Positions 17,851 through 27,082 of a stretch of 64,000 nucleotides of DNA are shown in pieces. Below the pieces are notes generated by a model, which was not told the origin of the DNA, did no database searches, and saw only the letters and a program-made list of their open reading frames with translations. The stretch is taken from the NCBI RefSeq assembly GCF_014324365.1, contig NZ_QEIG01000008.1, forward strand, positions 496,001 through 560,000, in the 5' to 3' direction. This DNA is from Algoriphagus sp. AK58. Its GTDB lineage: Bacteria > Bacteroidota > Bacteroidia > Cytophagales > Cyclobacteriaceae. How positions within the stretch are numbered: position 1 is the first letter of the stretch; each line of letters opens with the position of its first letter. The position numbers and the translations under genes were made by a program.

Positions 17851-17883
17851 TTGTTTTTTATTCAGTAAAGTTTTTTAATTTTG
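17851..17883 (+). promoter_or_regulatory. Probable promoter upstream of the nagB-like gene
   Basis: TAATTTTG at 17876-17883 matches the -7 consensus TAnnTTTG. TTG at 17851-17853 lies 22 bases before it, slightly longer than the usual spacing. If used, it leaves a leader of about 160 bases before the ATG at 18051. Confidence 0.45.
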
Positions 17884-18050
17884 TAACAGTTATTAAATTC
17901 GAGAAATAGCGCAAGAATTCAGAATTTAGTACCGCGGGTATCGGATTTTCAATTGTTTATTTTGCCAATAAGCCATTGAACTCATTAAATACCCGGAAAT
18001 CAGTTAATAAGAAATCCTAACCTCTTACATAACCTAAACTGTCTCACAGT

Positions 18051-20378
18051 ATGCTCAGTAAGTATCCTCTCACCGATGTTGAAAAAGCTTTCCTGGCTGA
18101 ATCCGGAGTTGAAAAAATCACGACCCTGATCCCTTACCTCACGGTGGACAACTTCCCAAAGCTCGGTTTGCTTACCGCATGCCGGTTTCTGGAATGGGTA
18201 TCCGAAAACCCACAGGGAGTGATCAGTTTGCCAACCGGCAAAACTCCTGAGTTTTTCATCAAGTGGACGCAATATTTACTTGAAAACTGGGAGAGCAAAA
18301 AAGGCAAAGAAATCCGTGAAAAATACGGTTTGGGCAACACCAAAAAGCCTGTACTTAAAGACCTTACTTTTGTACAGATTGACGAATTCTACCCGATCTC
18401 TTCCAAGCAGCACAACAGTTTTTACGACTACGTCAACAAGTTCTATATCAACGGATTTGGCCTCTCCAAGGAAAACGCCATTCTGATCAATTCCGACGAA
18501 ATCCCTTTGGCAGATGGAAAGCACTTCAGCGAAATATTTCCGGATTTGAAGGTCGACCTTTCCTTGAGATTTCGTGATCCCATCAATGACTTGGAGAAAC
18601 TTCAGCAAAAATCCATCTACATGATCGATCAGTGGTGCGGTGACTACGAACAGCGCATCAGAGACAAAGGCGGAATCGGATTCTTTTTGGGAGGAATCGG
18701 ACCTGACGGGCACATCGCTTTCAATACAAGAGGCTCTCATTTGTTTTCGGTCACCCGACTGACTGAAACCAACTTTGAAACTCAGGCAGTAGCAGCAGGT
18801 GACTTGGGAGGAATTGAAGTTTCTGCCAACCGACTGGTAATCACGATAGGTTTGGACACCATCGTGTATAACAAAGATGCTGTAGGAATCATCATCGCCG
18901 CAGGAGAAGCCAAAGCGGGTATCGTGAAAGATTCCCTGGAAACCCCAATGAACAATGTGTACCCGGCCACTGTCCTTCAAAAACTGAAAAATGGCCGCTT
19001 CTACCTGACCAAAGGCGCCGCAGTGAAGCTCACTGACTCCATGGATGCCTACTATCAGCAAGGAGAATGGACGTTTGAAAAAACCGAGCGTGCAGTAATT
19101 GAACTTTGCAAAAAACTCAACAAATACGGTCACCGACTCAAGATCGAAGACCTTAAGGCGGACAAATATTGTAAGCTGATCCCTGGGCTTTCAGAAGACA
19201 CCGTGAATCAGGTGATGAAAAGCGTAGAGAGCAAGCTTGCCAAAGGATTGGAACAGGAAAAGAATGAGGTATTACTTCATACCGGCCCTCACCATGATGA
19301 TATTTCCTTGGGCATTTTGCCTCATATCACCAATCAGCTTCACGATCCAAGCAACGAAGCCCACTTCTCTGTCCTGACTTCAGGATTTACCGCGGTGACC
19401 AACACCTTTGTGATTGAGACCCTACTTCACACCAAGAAGCTTCTCGATGAAGGCAAGATTCAAATGGTGAACTATGACGACTTTTTCCAGGTAGGTTACA
19501 GCCTTAAAACCGATAAGGACGTCTATCATTACCTCACCAATGTGGCCTCAGAAAATGGAGATGCACGCAGACGAGGACTTTCTCACAGGGTAGTGAGGGC
19601 ATTAGTGATTATTTGGGAGATCAAAAACAAAACCCAACTCCGCGAAACAATCAACGATGTGATCAGCATCTTGAGAAATTCTTACGATGGGGAGAAAAAC
19701 CCATCCAAAATCCAAAAACTCAAAGGAATGATCCGGGAGTTTGAGGAAGAATTGGTTTGGGCTCACTTTGGAGTGCAGGTGAAAAATGTGCATCACCTCA
19801 GATTGGGCTTTTACACCGGAGATATATTCACCGAGCAACCCGACAAAACCCGTGACGTGGAACCGATCGTGGAAATGTTTCGAAAAATCAAGCCTACTAA
19901 GATAAGTTTGACACTGGATCCGGAAGGATCCGGACCGGATACCCACTACAAGGTGCTTCAGGCTACTGCAGCCGCAGTAAAGAAATGGGGAGAAGAACAT
20001 GACACAAGCAACCTTCGAATCATCGGCTATCGAAATGTTTGGTTCAAGTTTGAGCCGCATGAAGCCAATGTGATTGTACCGGTATCGCTCGGTGACATGT
20101 CGGTGATGGAAGACTCCTTCGCCAACTGCTACCTCAGCCAAGTGAATGCATCTTTCCCAAGCTACTCGCACAATGGCAAGTTCAGCACGGTAGCCAAGCG
20201 CACTTGGGTAGGTCAGCTAAACGACATACAGCTTTTGCTGGGCAAAAACTACTTCTACCTCCACGAGCGGGCGAAAGTAAGAGCCAGCCATGGCCTGATC
20301 TTCTTCCGAGACATGAGTGTGGCCGAGTTTTTGGCCACGGCAAGAGAACTAGAAAAATCCATCGAGGGGATGTTGTAA
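18051..20378 (+). CDS. nagB: Glucosamine-6-phosphate deaminase fused to a PIG-L-like domain
   Basis: The first 350 residues form a glucosamine-6-phosphate deaminase, which converts glucosamine-6-phosphate to fructose-6-phosphate and ammonia. Marks are SLPTGKTPEF, the catalytic region FVQIDEFYPI and GGIGPDGHIAFNTRGS. After a linker, residues from about 405 resemble a PIG-L/LmbE deacetylase: HTGPHHDDISLG (H414, H415, D416, D417) fits the zinc motif HPDDE, with Ile in place of the last acidic residue. The total of 775 residues is longer than plain NagB (about 265) but fits the two-domain version known in Bacteroidota. The C-terminal domain might deacetylate N-acetylglucosamine-6-phosphate, so that one protein does two steps; this is inference. 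A ROK kinase gene follows. Confidence 0.93.
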   Translation: MLSKYPLTDVEKAFLAESGVEKITTLIPYLTVDNFPKLGLLTACRFLEWVSENPQGVISLPTGKTPEFFIKWTQYLLENWESKKGKEIREKYGLGNTKKPVLKDLTFVQIDEFYPISSKQHNSFYDYVNKFYINGFGLSKENAILINSDEIPLADGKHFSEIFPDLKVDLSLRFRDPINDLEKLQQKSIYMIDQWCGDYEQRIRDKGGIGFFLGGIGPDGHIAFNTRGSHLFSVTRLTETNFETQAVAAGDLGGIEVSANRLVITIGLDTIVYNKDAVGIIIAAGEAKAGIVKDSLETPMNNVYPATVLQKLKNGRFYLTKGAAVKLTDSMDAYYQQGEWTFEKTERAVIELCKKLNKYGHRLKIEDLKADKYCKLIPGLSEDTVNQVMKSVESKLAKGLEQEKNEVLLHTGPHHDDISLGILPHITNQLHDPSNEAHFSVLTSGFTAVTNTFVIETLLHTKKLLDEGKIQMVNYDDFFQVGYSLKTDKDVYHYLTNVASENGDARRRGLSHRVVRALVIIWEIKNKTQLRETINDVISILRNSYDGEKNPSKIQKLKGMIREFEEELVWAHFGVQVKNVHHLRLGFYTGDIFTEQPDKTRDVEPIVEMFRKIKPTKISLTLDPEGSGPDTHYKVLQATAAAVKKWGEEHDTSNLRIIGYRNVWFKFEPHEANVIVPVSLGDMSVMEDSFANCYLSQVNASFPSYSHNGKFSTVAKRTWVGQLNDIQLLLGKNYFYLHERAKVRASHGLIFFRDMSVAEFLATARELEKSIEGML

Positions 20379-20406
20379 TTCCCGGGATTTTTTCCCAAAA
20401 AGAAAA

Positions 20407-20441
20407 GAAAGCGGTCAAGAGTTCTTGACGGCTTTCTTCAT
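20407..20441 (+). terminator. Terminator after the nagB-like gene
   Basis: GAAAGC-G-GTCAAGA and TCTTGAC-G-GCTTTC form a 13-bp stem with one G.G mismatch and loop GT at 20407-20436. The tail is only weakly T-rich. Confidence 0.65.
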
Positions 20442-20479
20442 TTAAAAAAATTGATCAACCTAACAATAAACCTGAGCGA

Positions 20480-21340
20480 ATGGAAAAAGCCATTTTGGGA
20501 TTGGATATCGGAGGAACCGGCATCAAAGGAGGGATCCTGATCAAAGGACACTTGGAAGATATTCGCAGCATTGCCACCCCTGCTTTGGAAAGTCAGGAGT
20601 TTATTTTGGAAACCATCGCTTCCTTTATCGAAAGCTATGCCCATTATGACTTTGTAGGAATCGGTATTGGCATCCCCGGTTTGGTAGACAGCCGAGAGGG
20701 AATTGTCATAGGTTTGGCCAATATCCCTTCGTTTCAGCATGTGGAGCTGAAAAAATTTCTGACCACTCGATTCGGAAAACCGGTATTTATCAACAATGAC
20801 GCAAATTGCTTTGCTATAGGAGTTCATAAGTACGGAGTAGGAAAACCCTACAAAAATCTGGTTGGAATTACCTTGGGCACAGGTGTAGGAGGAGGCATTG
20901 TGATCAACGGGCATCTTTATTCCGGTGCCTATTCCGCCGCAGGAGAATGGTGCAGCGCATCTTACCTCGATCAAAACTATGAGTACTACTGCAGCGGTAA
21001 GTTTTTCCAAAACTTTTACCACAGTAAGCCTAAGGCGCTTGCCAAGCAAGCCCTGACAGGCGATCCTGTAGCTATCAAGGCTTTTGAGGAATTCGGCCAC
21101 CACTTGGGGGAATTACTCAAAGTGATTTTGTATTCCTTGGCTCCTGAAGCCATCGTCTTGGGTGGATCTATTCGTAAAACCTACCCACTATTCAAAAAAT
21201 CCATGAACGAGACTCTTCAAACTTTTGCCTATCCCAAGGTACTGGAGCAGTTGAAAATCCTCATTTCCGAATTGGACGAGACTGCCATCCATGGAGCGGT
21301 AGCCCTAGTGGATGTAGAGGAAGATATGGTGAGTGTCTAA
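20480..21340 (+). CDS. ROK-family sugar kinase without the usual zinc motif
   Basis: This 286-residue kinase has the ROK phosphate motif LGLDIGGTGIKGGIL, the catalytic Asp in INNDANCFAIG, and the adenosine-site region GITLGTGVGGGIVING. In most ROK kinases a GH..hxxxxxxxCxCGxxGCxE zinc site follows. Here the region reads GEWCSASYLDQNYEYYCSG, with only two Cys and no CxCG. The context, 100 bases after a NagB fusion on the same strand but past a hairpin, suggests glucose, glucosamine or N-acetylglucosamine as substrate. Substrate specificity cannot be read from the sequence. A strong terminator follows. Confidence 0.9.
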   Translation: MEKAILGLDIGGTGIKGGILIKGHLEDIRSIATPALESQEFILETIASFIESYAHYDFVGIGIGIPGLVDSREGIVIGLANIPSFQHVELKKFLTTRFGKPVFINNDANCFAIGVHKYGVGKPYKNLVGITLGTGVGGGIVINGHLYSGAYSAAGEWCSASYLDQNYEYYCSGKFFQNFYHSKPKALAKQALTGDPVAIKAFEEFGHHLGELLKVILYSLAPEAIVLGGSIRKTYPLFKKSMNETLQTFAYPKVLEQLKILISELDETAIHGAVALVDVEEDMVSV

Positions 21341-21374
21341 AAAAATTAAAAGTTGGTTTAGTTAGTCAAAAAGG

Positions 21375-21400
21375 GCGGTTTCTGAGAGACCGCTTTTTTT
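21375..21400 (+). terminator. Terminator after the ROK kinase gene
   Basis: GCGGTTTCT and AGACCGC pair (with one G.T pair) around loop TGAG-like sequence at 21375-21393, followed by seven T. Confidence 0.88.
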
Positions 21401-21558
21401 ATCCTTGTCAACCACAAAGTCGGGAAGGCATGAAGTTTTATTAAAAGGCAAAAAACTTGAAAGGTGTTTAGCTCATTAAATCTGCATGAATGCAGCTATT
21501 GATTGACAACCTACTCCAAGCTGTGCATTAGACCCTTCAAGAGAAATCACTTTTTTCA

Positions 21559-21587
21559 CTTTGTGTCTTTGTGTCTTTGTGCCTTCG
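21559..21587. repeat. Short tandem repeat, 9-base unit
   Basis: The unit TTTGTGTCT occurs about two and a half times in a row and runs into TTTGTGCCTTCGTAG. Similar phrases are common as dispersed intergenic repeats in many Bacteroidota; function unknown. Confidence 0.5.
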
Positions 21588-21652
21588 TAGCCAAAATCCA
21601 AATTCAATTCACCCATTAGAAGAATTACTTAATCTGATTATACGCTATTCTG

Positions 21653-21783
21653 CCAGTAGATGAATATTCCCCCGATTTTGGGCTGGAAGACCGATGACGG
21701 AAGACCGAAGAAATCAAAGAATTGGCATTTACCAGTTCATTTGACCTTCAAAGTAAGCTACTGGCAAAGTTCCGTATATTCAT
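21653..21783 (+). repeat. Dispersed intergenic repeat, copy A
   Basis: These 131 bases recur in reverse complement at 58632-58786. By eye about nine of ten positions agree, apart from a 25-base insert in the other copy. Within copy A, GCCAGTAG-ATGAATAT at the left edge is mirrored by CTACTGGC and, ten bases on, ATATTCAT at the right edge, so the ends carry inverted repeats. No open frame is present. It looks like a non-autonomous mobile element or an abundant intergenic repeat. Confidence 0.8.
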
Positions 21784-21816
21784 ATTACTTAATTTGAATC
21801 CCCAATTCACTTAAAG

Positions 21817-22776
21817 ATGTCCAACTCCACACTTCAAGTAGCCCTAGCCCAGATTGCCCCAGTTTGGCTTGACAAAGCGGCGACTTTGGAAAAAATTAAA
21901 GCCTCTATCCTTGAAGCTGCTCATGCCGGTTGCGAGCTCATCGTGTTTGGCGAAGGCCTACTTCCAGGCTATCCCTGGTGGCTGTCCATCACCCATGCCT
22001 CTGCCTGGGACAACAAAGTCCAAAAGGAAATCCATGCCCACTATGCCCTCAATGCCATACAGATCGAGAAGGGTGAACTGAAAGAGGTCCAAGAATTGGC
22101 GAGAATGCATCAAATCGCCGTCTACCTTGGTATCATTGAGCGGCCTGCAGATCGGGGAGGCCATAGTCTCTACTGCACCTTAGTTTATATCGATCCTCAG
22201 GGAGAAATCAGGTCCATTCATCGTAAGCTGCAACCCACTTATGATGAGCGCCTCACCTGGTCTCCCGGCGATGGACATGGACTTCAGGTTCACCCGCTTA
22301 AGGCATTTTCTTTAGGAGGGCTCAACTGCTGGGAAAACTGGATGCCACTCGCCCGAACAGCCCTCTATGGACAAGGAGAAAACCTCCACATTGCCGTGTG
22401 GCCCGGAGCCTTACGAAATACCGAAAACATCACCCGCATGATTGCTCAGGAATCCCGTTCCTATGTGATTTCGGTCTCCAGTCTGATGCGGAAAAGCGAC
22501 TTTCCAGCAAACACTCCTCATTTGGATGTGATATTGGAAAATTGCCCCGAAGTACTCGCCGATGGCGGTAGCTGCATCGCAGGACCGGACGGAAAGTGGG
22601 TATTGGAACCAGTAGCCCACTCGGAAGGACTGCTGATCCAAACGCTGGACTTCAACCGGGTTTTGGAAGAGCGACAAAACTTTGACCCGGTTGGGCACTA
22701 TTCTCGCCCAGATGTCCTGCAGCTTAGAATAAATCGAGAAAGACAAGGTTCGATTTTCTTTAGTGGGCAGTCATAG
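21817..22776 (+). CDS. Nitrilase (carbon-nitrogen hydrolase family)
   Basis: This 319-residue cytosolic enzyme hydrolyses nitriles to carboxylic acids and ammonia, or a related C-N bond. The catalytic Glu-Lys-Cys triad is visible: E46 in FGEGLLPGYPWW, K137 in HRKLQPTYDERLTW and C171 in LNCWENWMPLAR. The LNCWEN...AR pattern and the YPWW phrase are those of true nitrilases (aliphatic, aryl or cyanide-type) rather than amidases of the wider family. It is monocistronic. Copy A of the dispersed repeat ends 33 bases upstream. Substrate not determinable by eye. Confidence 0.94.
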   Translation: MSNSTLQVALAQIAPVWLDKAATLEKIKASILEAAHAGCELIVFGEGLLPGYPWWLSITHASAWDNKVQKEIHAHYALNAIQIEKGELKEVQELARMHQIAVYLGIIERPADRGGHSLYCTLVYIDPQGEIRSIHRKLQPTYDERLTWSPGDGHGLQVHPLKAFSLGGLNCWENWMPLARTALYGQGENLHIAVWPGALRNTENITRMIAQESRSYVISVSSLMRKSDFPANTPHLDVILENCPEVLADGGSCIAGPDGKWVLEPVAHSEGLLIQTLDFNRVLEERQNFDPVGHYSRPDVLQLRINRERQGSIFFSGQS

Positions 22777-22869
22777 TAGGCAAATTTTCAATGCCTAAAA
22801 AACGTTTGGGAGTAAAACTTACTTCATATGAATTGAGGTGTTCCCCTACAGCAAAGAAAGTGTAAAAAC

Positions 22870-22898
22870 ACCTGTCAGATTTTTAAAACATGACAGGT
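22870..22898. repeat. Palindromic intergenic repeat
   Basis: ACCTGTCA and TGACAGGT, a perfect 8-bp inverted repeat, flank a 13-base AT-rich loop. There is no T-run, so a terminator is unlikely. The form CCTGTCA...TGACAGG is familiar as a dispersed palindrome in Bacteroidota genomes. The rest of the 22777-23025 gap shows only a small TAGGCA/TGCCTA hairpin at 22777-22797. Confidence 0.55.
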
Positions 22899-23025
22899 CT
22901 AGTCTATTCTATTGACAAGAATACTTGAGAAAATTGAAAGATTCAAACCATACTTTTCGAGGATGTGTTTGAAAACCAAATAGAACCAATTCTAAAAATC
23001 ACTATTTTCGTAAAAAAACTTCAGG

Positions 23026-23241
23026 ATGACTTCACTTTCCTTATATACTAAATTAGAAACCCTTCCAACCGAGTTAAAGGAAGAGGCAAAAAAGTTCATT
23101 GAAAGTCTTTTGAAGAAAAACCAGAAGAACAGTGGAATTGAGCCGAAAAAACCATCACCAAAATTCGGAGGCTTAAAAGGTAAAATTCATTTGTCTGCAG
23201 ATTTTGACGAACCTCTGGACGACTTCCAAGAATACATGTAA
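23026..23241 (+). CDS. DUF2281-type antitoxin of a VapBC-like pair
   Basis: This 71-residue protein fits the DUF2281 pattern: an N-terminal LYTKLETLPTELKEEAKKFIESLL helix pair, a Lys-rich linker, then PKFGGLKGKIHLSADFDEPLDDFQEYM. The acidic tail that wraps the toxin is typical of these antitoxins. Its stop codon shares one base with the start of the PIN-domain toxin gene (TAATG), so the two are translationally coupled. The pair sits alone between repeat-rich gaps, which suits a mobile toxin-antitoxin module. Confidence 0.87.
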   Translation: MTSLSLYTKLETLPTELKEEAKKFIESLLKKNQKNSGIEPKKPSPKFGGLKGKIHLSADFDEPLDDFQEYM

Positions 23242-23627
23242 TGAACTATTTATTAGATACTCATACTTTTTTATGGTTTCTCGAAGGCAGTCCCAATCTT
23301 TCAATCTCTGCAAAAACTGCAATAGAACACCCTCAAAGTTCCAACTTTATCAGTATAGTATCAATTTGGGAAATCACAATAAAAATCAGCCTAGGAAAAC
23401 TCAAACTTGATATCCCGCTGGAAGATCTTAAATCTGAAATATTGAAAAATGGTTTCGAGATTCTTGCCTTAGATTTTGAGCATCTTCTGGAACTATCAAG
23501 ACTTGCTGAATTTCACCGAGACCCTTTTGATCGAATACTAATCTCACAAGCGATAGCAGAGAAACTCACCCTAATTTCAAGAGACGCAAATTTTCGGTTT
23601 TACGATAATCTTCAGCTTGTGTGGTAG
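23241..23627 (+). CDS. vapC: VapC-family PIN-domain toxin
   Basis: PIN-domain ribonucleases of toxin-antitoxin modules cut tRNA or rRNA with metal held by four acidic residues. The 128 residues show D6 (NYLLDTHTFLWF), E44 (VSIWEITIK), the Asp in HRDPFDRILISQA and the Asp in LISRDANF, so the active site is complete. Length is normal. It shares one base with the upstream DUF2281 antitoxin gene. The frame looks intact, so the module is probably functional. Confidence 0.93.
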   Translation: MNYLLDTHTFLWFLEGSPNLSISAKTAIEHPQSSNFISIVSIWEITIKISLGKLKLDIPLEDLKSEILKNGFEILALDFEHLLELSRLAEFHRDPFDRILISQAIAEKLTLISRDANFRFYDNLQLVW

Positions 23628-23871
23628 GATGAAGTAACTCATCATTTGCATGGGTATTTAAAAAGCTAAACATGGCATTCATATTTGAATAGTGTCATAT
23701 TTCCCCCAATCCACACTTTTTATCAACAATCCTTACTTCAAACACTGATTTATAACGCTTCAAAAGTTTGGATTATTTCGCTTATTTCTAAGATTTTTGA
23801 CTATCGGACCCCATACCCCATGTCGGTAAATACCTGATTTTTCCTTAGTTTTTAGGGTGTTTGTATTTCCG

Positions 23872-26800
23872 ATGAATCTGAGATTTCTACCTGTCCTTTT
23901 CGTGCTTTTTTCTCTTGCTGCATGCAGTCCCGAGCTACCCGAGGACGTTCAAGCGGCTTACGAAGAACTCCCCGAAGCCCTAGATTTCAATATCCACGTC
24001 AAACCCATCATTTCAGACAAATGCTTCGCTTGTCACGGGCCTGACCTTGCTGCGCAAAAAGCAGGTTTGAGCCTTCATACCGCTGAGTTTGCCTTTGCCT
24101 CGCTCAAAGATTCCCCTGGAAAAGTAGCCATCAAACCCGGAAGCCTACGCAATAGCGAGGTGTTTCACCGGATTATTTCTGATGACCCGGAGTACCAAAT
24201 GCCCTCCAAAGAATCTAACCTTACCCTCAGCCCAAGAGAAAAAGCCATTTTGATCAAATGGATCGAAGACGGGGCCGAGTACAAAAAACATTGGGCCTTT
24301 ATCACGCCCGAAAAACCCGAGCCGCCAAAAGTCAAAGACAAAACCTGGCCCAAAAACCCCATCGACCAGTTTGTGCTGAGCAAACTGGAATCAGAAGGCA
24401 TCTCTCCCTCACCCGAAGCTGACAAAGAAACGCTGCTCCGAAGACTAAGCCTCGACCTCATCGGATTGCCTCCTAGTGAAGCAGAAATGGATGCTTTTCT
24501 GGCCGACCAGTCTCCAAATGCCTATGAAAAACAGGTGGACCGGCTGCTCAACTCGGTGCACTATGGAGAAAAAATGGCGCTCCACTGGATGGATGTGGCC
24601 CGCTATGCCGATACGCACGGCTACACAGTAGATCGGTACCGAGATGCCTCTCCCTACCGGGATTGGGTGATTCGGGCATTCAACAAGAATCTTCCCTACG
24701 ACCAGTTTATCCGAGATCAGCTCGCCGGAGACTTACTTCCCAATCCTACAAAGGACCAACTGATCGCCACAGCTTTCAACCGTATCCATCCTCAAAATAT
24801 GGAGGGAGGCATCGTGGAGGAAGAATTTCGGGTGGAGTATGTGGTGGATCGTACGAGCACGATGGGACAGGCCTTTATGGCCCTCACGCTCGGATGCGCA
24901 CGTTGCCACGACCACAAGTACGACCCGATTTCCCAGAAAAACTTCTTTGAACTCAGCAGCTTTTTCAACCAAGTCGACGAGGCCGGGCAGATCTCTTGGG
25001 ACGATGCCACGCCTGCCCCGACCATGCTGCTTACAGATGAGAAAAAGGACCAACTCCTTTCTTTTCTGTTAGGGGAAAAAGAAAAACAGGAAGCCCAGCT
25101 TGCACAAACAGCCAAGGCCGAAGAGGCAGCTTTTCAGGCTTGGATGACAGGAAAAGGGTATCAAAAAGACGCGAATCTAGAATTTCCTGCAAGCCGGGTG
25201 GCCTTTTTCCATTTTGACCAAAGCTCCATCCAAAACGCCCTCAAACCCGCTCAAAAAGGCAGCATGGAAAGCAGCGAGGTCAGAAATCAGACGCCAAGCT
25301 ATGTGGATGGGAGAAGAGGAAAAGGCATCCGACTCAACGGAGACGCCTGGCTCAATCTGGGCGAGGTGGGGATATTCTCCAGAAGTGAACCCTTCTCAGT
25401 CAGCACATGGATTACTATCCCTAAAAACCTCACGGATGGTGTCATTTTTCATAAAGGTTCCGGTGCAGTGCTTTACAACTGGCGGGGCTATCACCTCAGC
25501 TTGAAAAACAACCGCCTCGAGCTCTTAATGGCCCATACCGCGCCCTACAATGCCATCACTAAACTCACCGAACAGGACATCCCCCGAGATCAGTGGATCA
25601 ACTTGACCTTGACGTATGACGGTTCGTCCAAGGCCAAGGGACTGAAAATTTTCCTCAATGGAAAAGAACTATCCACTGTCACCACCCACGACAATCTCTA
25701 CAAAGACATCCTCTTCAAAGGCGGGCAACCCGGACTTCAAGTAGGTGCCGTGTGGCGGGGAAAAGGCCTCAAAGAAGCCGTGGTGGATGAGGTCAGCGTC
25801 TACAATCAGGAACTTTCTGCCTTGGAGATTTTACAGATTTTCAACCATGAGGATTACAAAGTCCTCCTTTCCCGAAGTCCCGAGCAACTTACCTCAGAGC
25901 AAAGGGCTTCTCTGAAAAAACTCTACCTGAACGCCCACTCCAAGGCCTATCAAGAGACGATGAACGCAGTGATCGCCAAGCGAAAAGCCTATTCCGACTC
26001 TGTGGAAGTGATCCCTGAACTAATGATCATGAAAGATCGGGCGCAACCCAGACCTACCTATATTCTCACCAGGGGTGAATACAGTCAGCATGGGGAGGAA
26101 GTATTTCCCAATACGCCGGAAAGCGTGCTTCCCATGCCGGACAACCTGCCCAAAAACCGCCTAGGCTTGGCCGAATGGCTGATAGACAAAAGGCACCCAC
26201 TGACCGCACGCGTCACGGTCAACCGCTTCTGGCAAAGCTATTTTGGAAAAGGACTGGTGGCTACCTCGGAGGATTTTGGCAATCAGGGTCAGCTGCCCTC
26301 TCATCCCGAGCTGTTGGATTGGCTCGCCGTAGAGTTTCAGGACTTGGGTTGGGATGTCAAAGCCATGCAACGCCTGATCGTTACCTCGGCTACCTATCGG
26401 CAAGCTTCCAAAAAACGCCCCGATTTGCAGGAAAAAGACCCAGAAAACATCCTCCTGGCCCGTGGTCCCTCGGTCAGATTACCCGCCGAATTGATCCGGG
26501 ATCAAGCGCTGGCTGCTTCCGGTTTGCTGAATCGGGAAGTGGGAGGAAAAAGCGTTTTCCCTTATCAGCCGGAGGGACTTTGGAAAGTCAACGGAGCTCA
26601 CTACCCCCAAGACACAGGCAAAAATCTCTACCGCCGAAGCCTCTACACCGTATGGAAGCGATCGGTGCACCACCCCACGATGGCAATCTTTGATGCGCCG
26701 GACCACAGCGTATCGGTGAGCAAGCGACAGGAAACCAACACGCCTTTACAGGCTTTGGCTTTGCTCAATGATCCCACCTTTGTAGAAGCCTCCAAAGTAC

Positions 26801-27081
26801 TTGGAGAGCAGATGTCTCGTTCATCCGATCCTCGTCAGGGAGTCGTCATGGCCTTCCGAAAACTCACCGGGAGAAAACCCATCGAAAAAGAACTCCAACT
26901 CCTACTGGACTTGAGAGAAAAGGAGCATCAAAAATTCAAAACCGATCCTGCCAAACTTAAGGGTTGGCTGACGACCGGGGAATACCGGATTTCCTCCACC
27001 CTCGACCCCAGTTTGGTAGCCGCCAACGCAGTCACCGCCAGTGCCATTCTCAATTCGGACGCATTTCTAACCAAACGCTAA
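23872..27081 (+). CDS. PSD1/DUF1549/DUF1553 cytochrome protein with LamG domain
   Basis: This lipoprotein of about 1069 residues (start ATG 23872, lipobox LAACSP) is the first gene of a three-gene locus. It has a planctomycete-type cytochrome domain with haem motif CFACH (residue 51), then DUF1549 ([34 protein letters not shown]) with a second haem-type motif [11 protein letters not shown] (residue 342). A LamG/concanavalin-like domain sits at about residues 440-660 ([10 protein letters not shown] to [12 protein letters not shown]). DUF1553 follows ([40 protein letters not shown]). Proteins of this set often occur with DUF1501 partners in Planctomycetes and Bacteroidota. The role is not established; oxidation of sugars or other polymers at the envelope is suggested. 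A related gene starts at 62614. Confidence 0.95.
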   Translation: MNLRFLPVLFVLFSLAACSPELPEDVQAAYEELPEALDFNIHVKPIISDKCFACHGPDLAAQKAGLSLHTAEFAFASLKDSPGKVAIKPGSLRNSEVFHRIISDDPEYQMPSKESNLTLSPREKAILIKWIEDGAEYKKHWAFITPEKPEPPKVKDKTWPKNPIDQFVLSKLESEGISPSPEADKETLLRRLSLDLIGLPPSEAEMDAFLADQSPNAYEKQVDRLLNSVHYGEKMALHWMDVARYADTHGYTVDRYRDASPYRDWVIRAFNKNLPYDQFIRDQLAGDLLPNPTKDQLIATAFNRIHPQNMEGGIVEEEFRVEYVVDRTSTMGQAFMALTLGCARCHDHKYDPISQKNFFELSSFFNQVDEAGQISWDDATPAPTMLLTDEKKDQLLSFLLGEKEKQEAQLAQTAKAEEAAFQAWMTGKGYQKDANLEFPASRVAFFHFDQSSIQNALKPAQKGSMESSEVRNQTPSYVDGRRGKGIRLNGDAWLNLGEVGIFSRSEPFSVSTWITIPKNLTDGVIFHKGSGAVLYNWRGYHLSLKNNRLELLMAHTAPYNAITKLTEQDIPRDQWINLTLTYDGSSKAKGLKIFLNGKELSTVTTHDNLYKDILFKGGQPGLQVGAVWRGKGLKEAVVDEVSVYNQELSALEILQIFNHEDYKVLLSRSPEQLTSEQRASLKKLYLNAHSKAYQETMNAVIAKRKAYSDSVEVIPELMIMKDRAQPRPTYILTRGEYSQHGEEVFPNTPESVLPMPDNLPKNRLGLAEWLIDKRHPLTARVTVNRFWQSYFGKGLVATSEDFGNQGQLPSHPELLDWLAVEFQDLGWDVKAMQRLIVTSATYRQASKKRPDLQEKDPENILLARGPSVRLPAELIRDQALAASGLLNREVGGKSVFPYQPEGLWKVNGAHYPQDTGKNLYRRSLYTVWKRSVHHPTMAIFDAPDHSVSVSKRQETNTPLQALALLNDPTFVEASKVLGEQMSRSSDPRQGVVMAFRKLTGRKPIEKELQLLLDLREKEHQKFKTDPAKLKGWLTTGEYRISSTLDPSLVAANAVTASAILNSDAFLTKR

Positions 27082-27082
27082 C

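Larger units (their letters stand above)
21401..21816. other. 416-base intergenic region with repeats
   Basis: No gene is seen between the ROK terminator and the nitrilase. It holds a short tandem motif (21559-21587) and one copy of a dispersed 130-bp repeat (21653-21783), which ends only 33 bases before the nitrilase ATG, so the nitrilase promoter must lie in or next to the repeat. Confidence 0.7.

Noticed and set aside
21559..21587. CRISPR-like array
   Set aside because: The unit is only 9 bases, repeated directly without spacers, and there are no cas genes in the window.
22777..22797. Terminator after the nitrilase gene
   Set aside because: The TAGGCA/TGCCTA stem is short and is followed by A rather than T.
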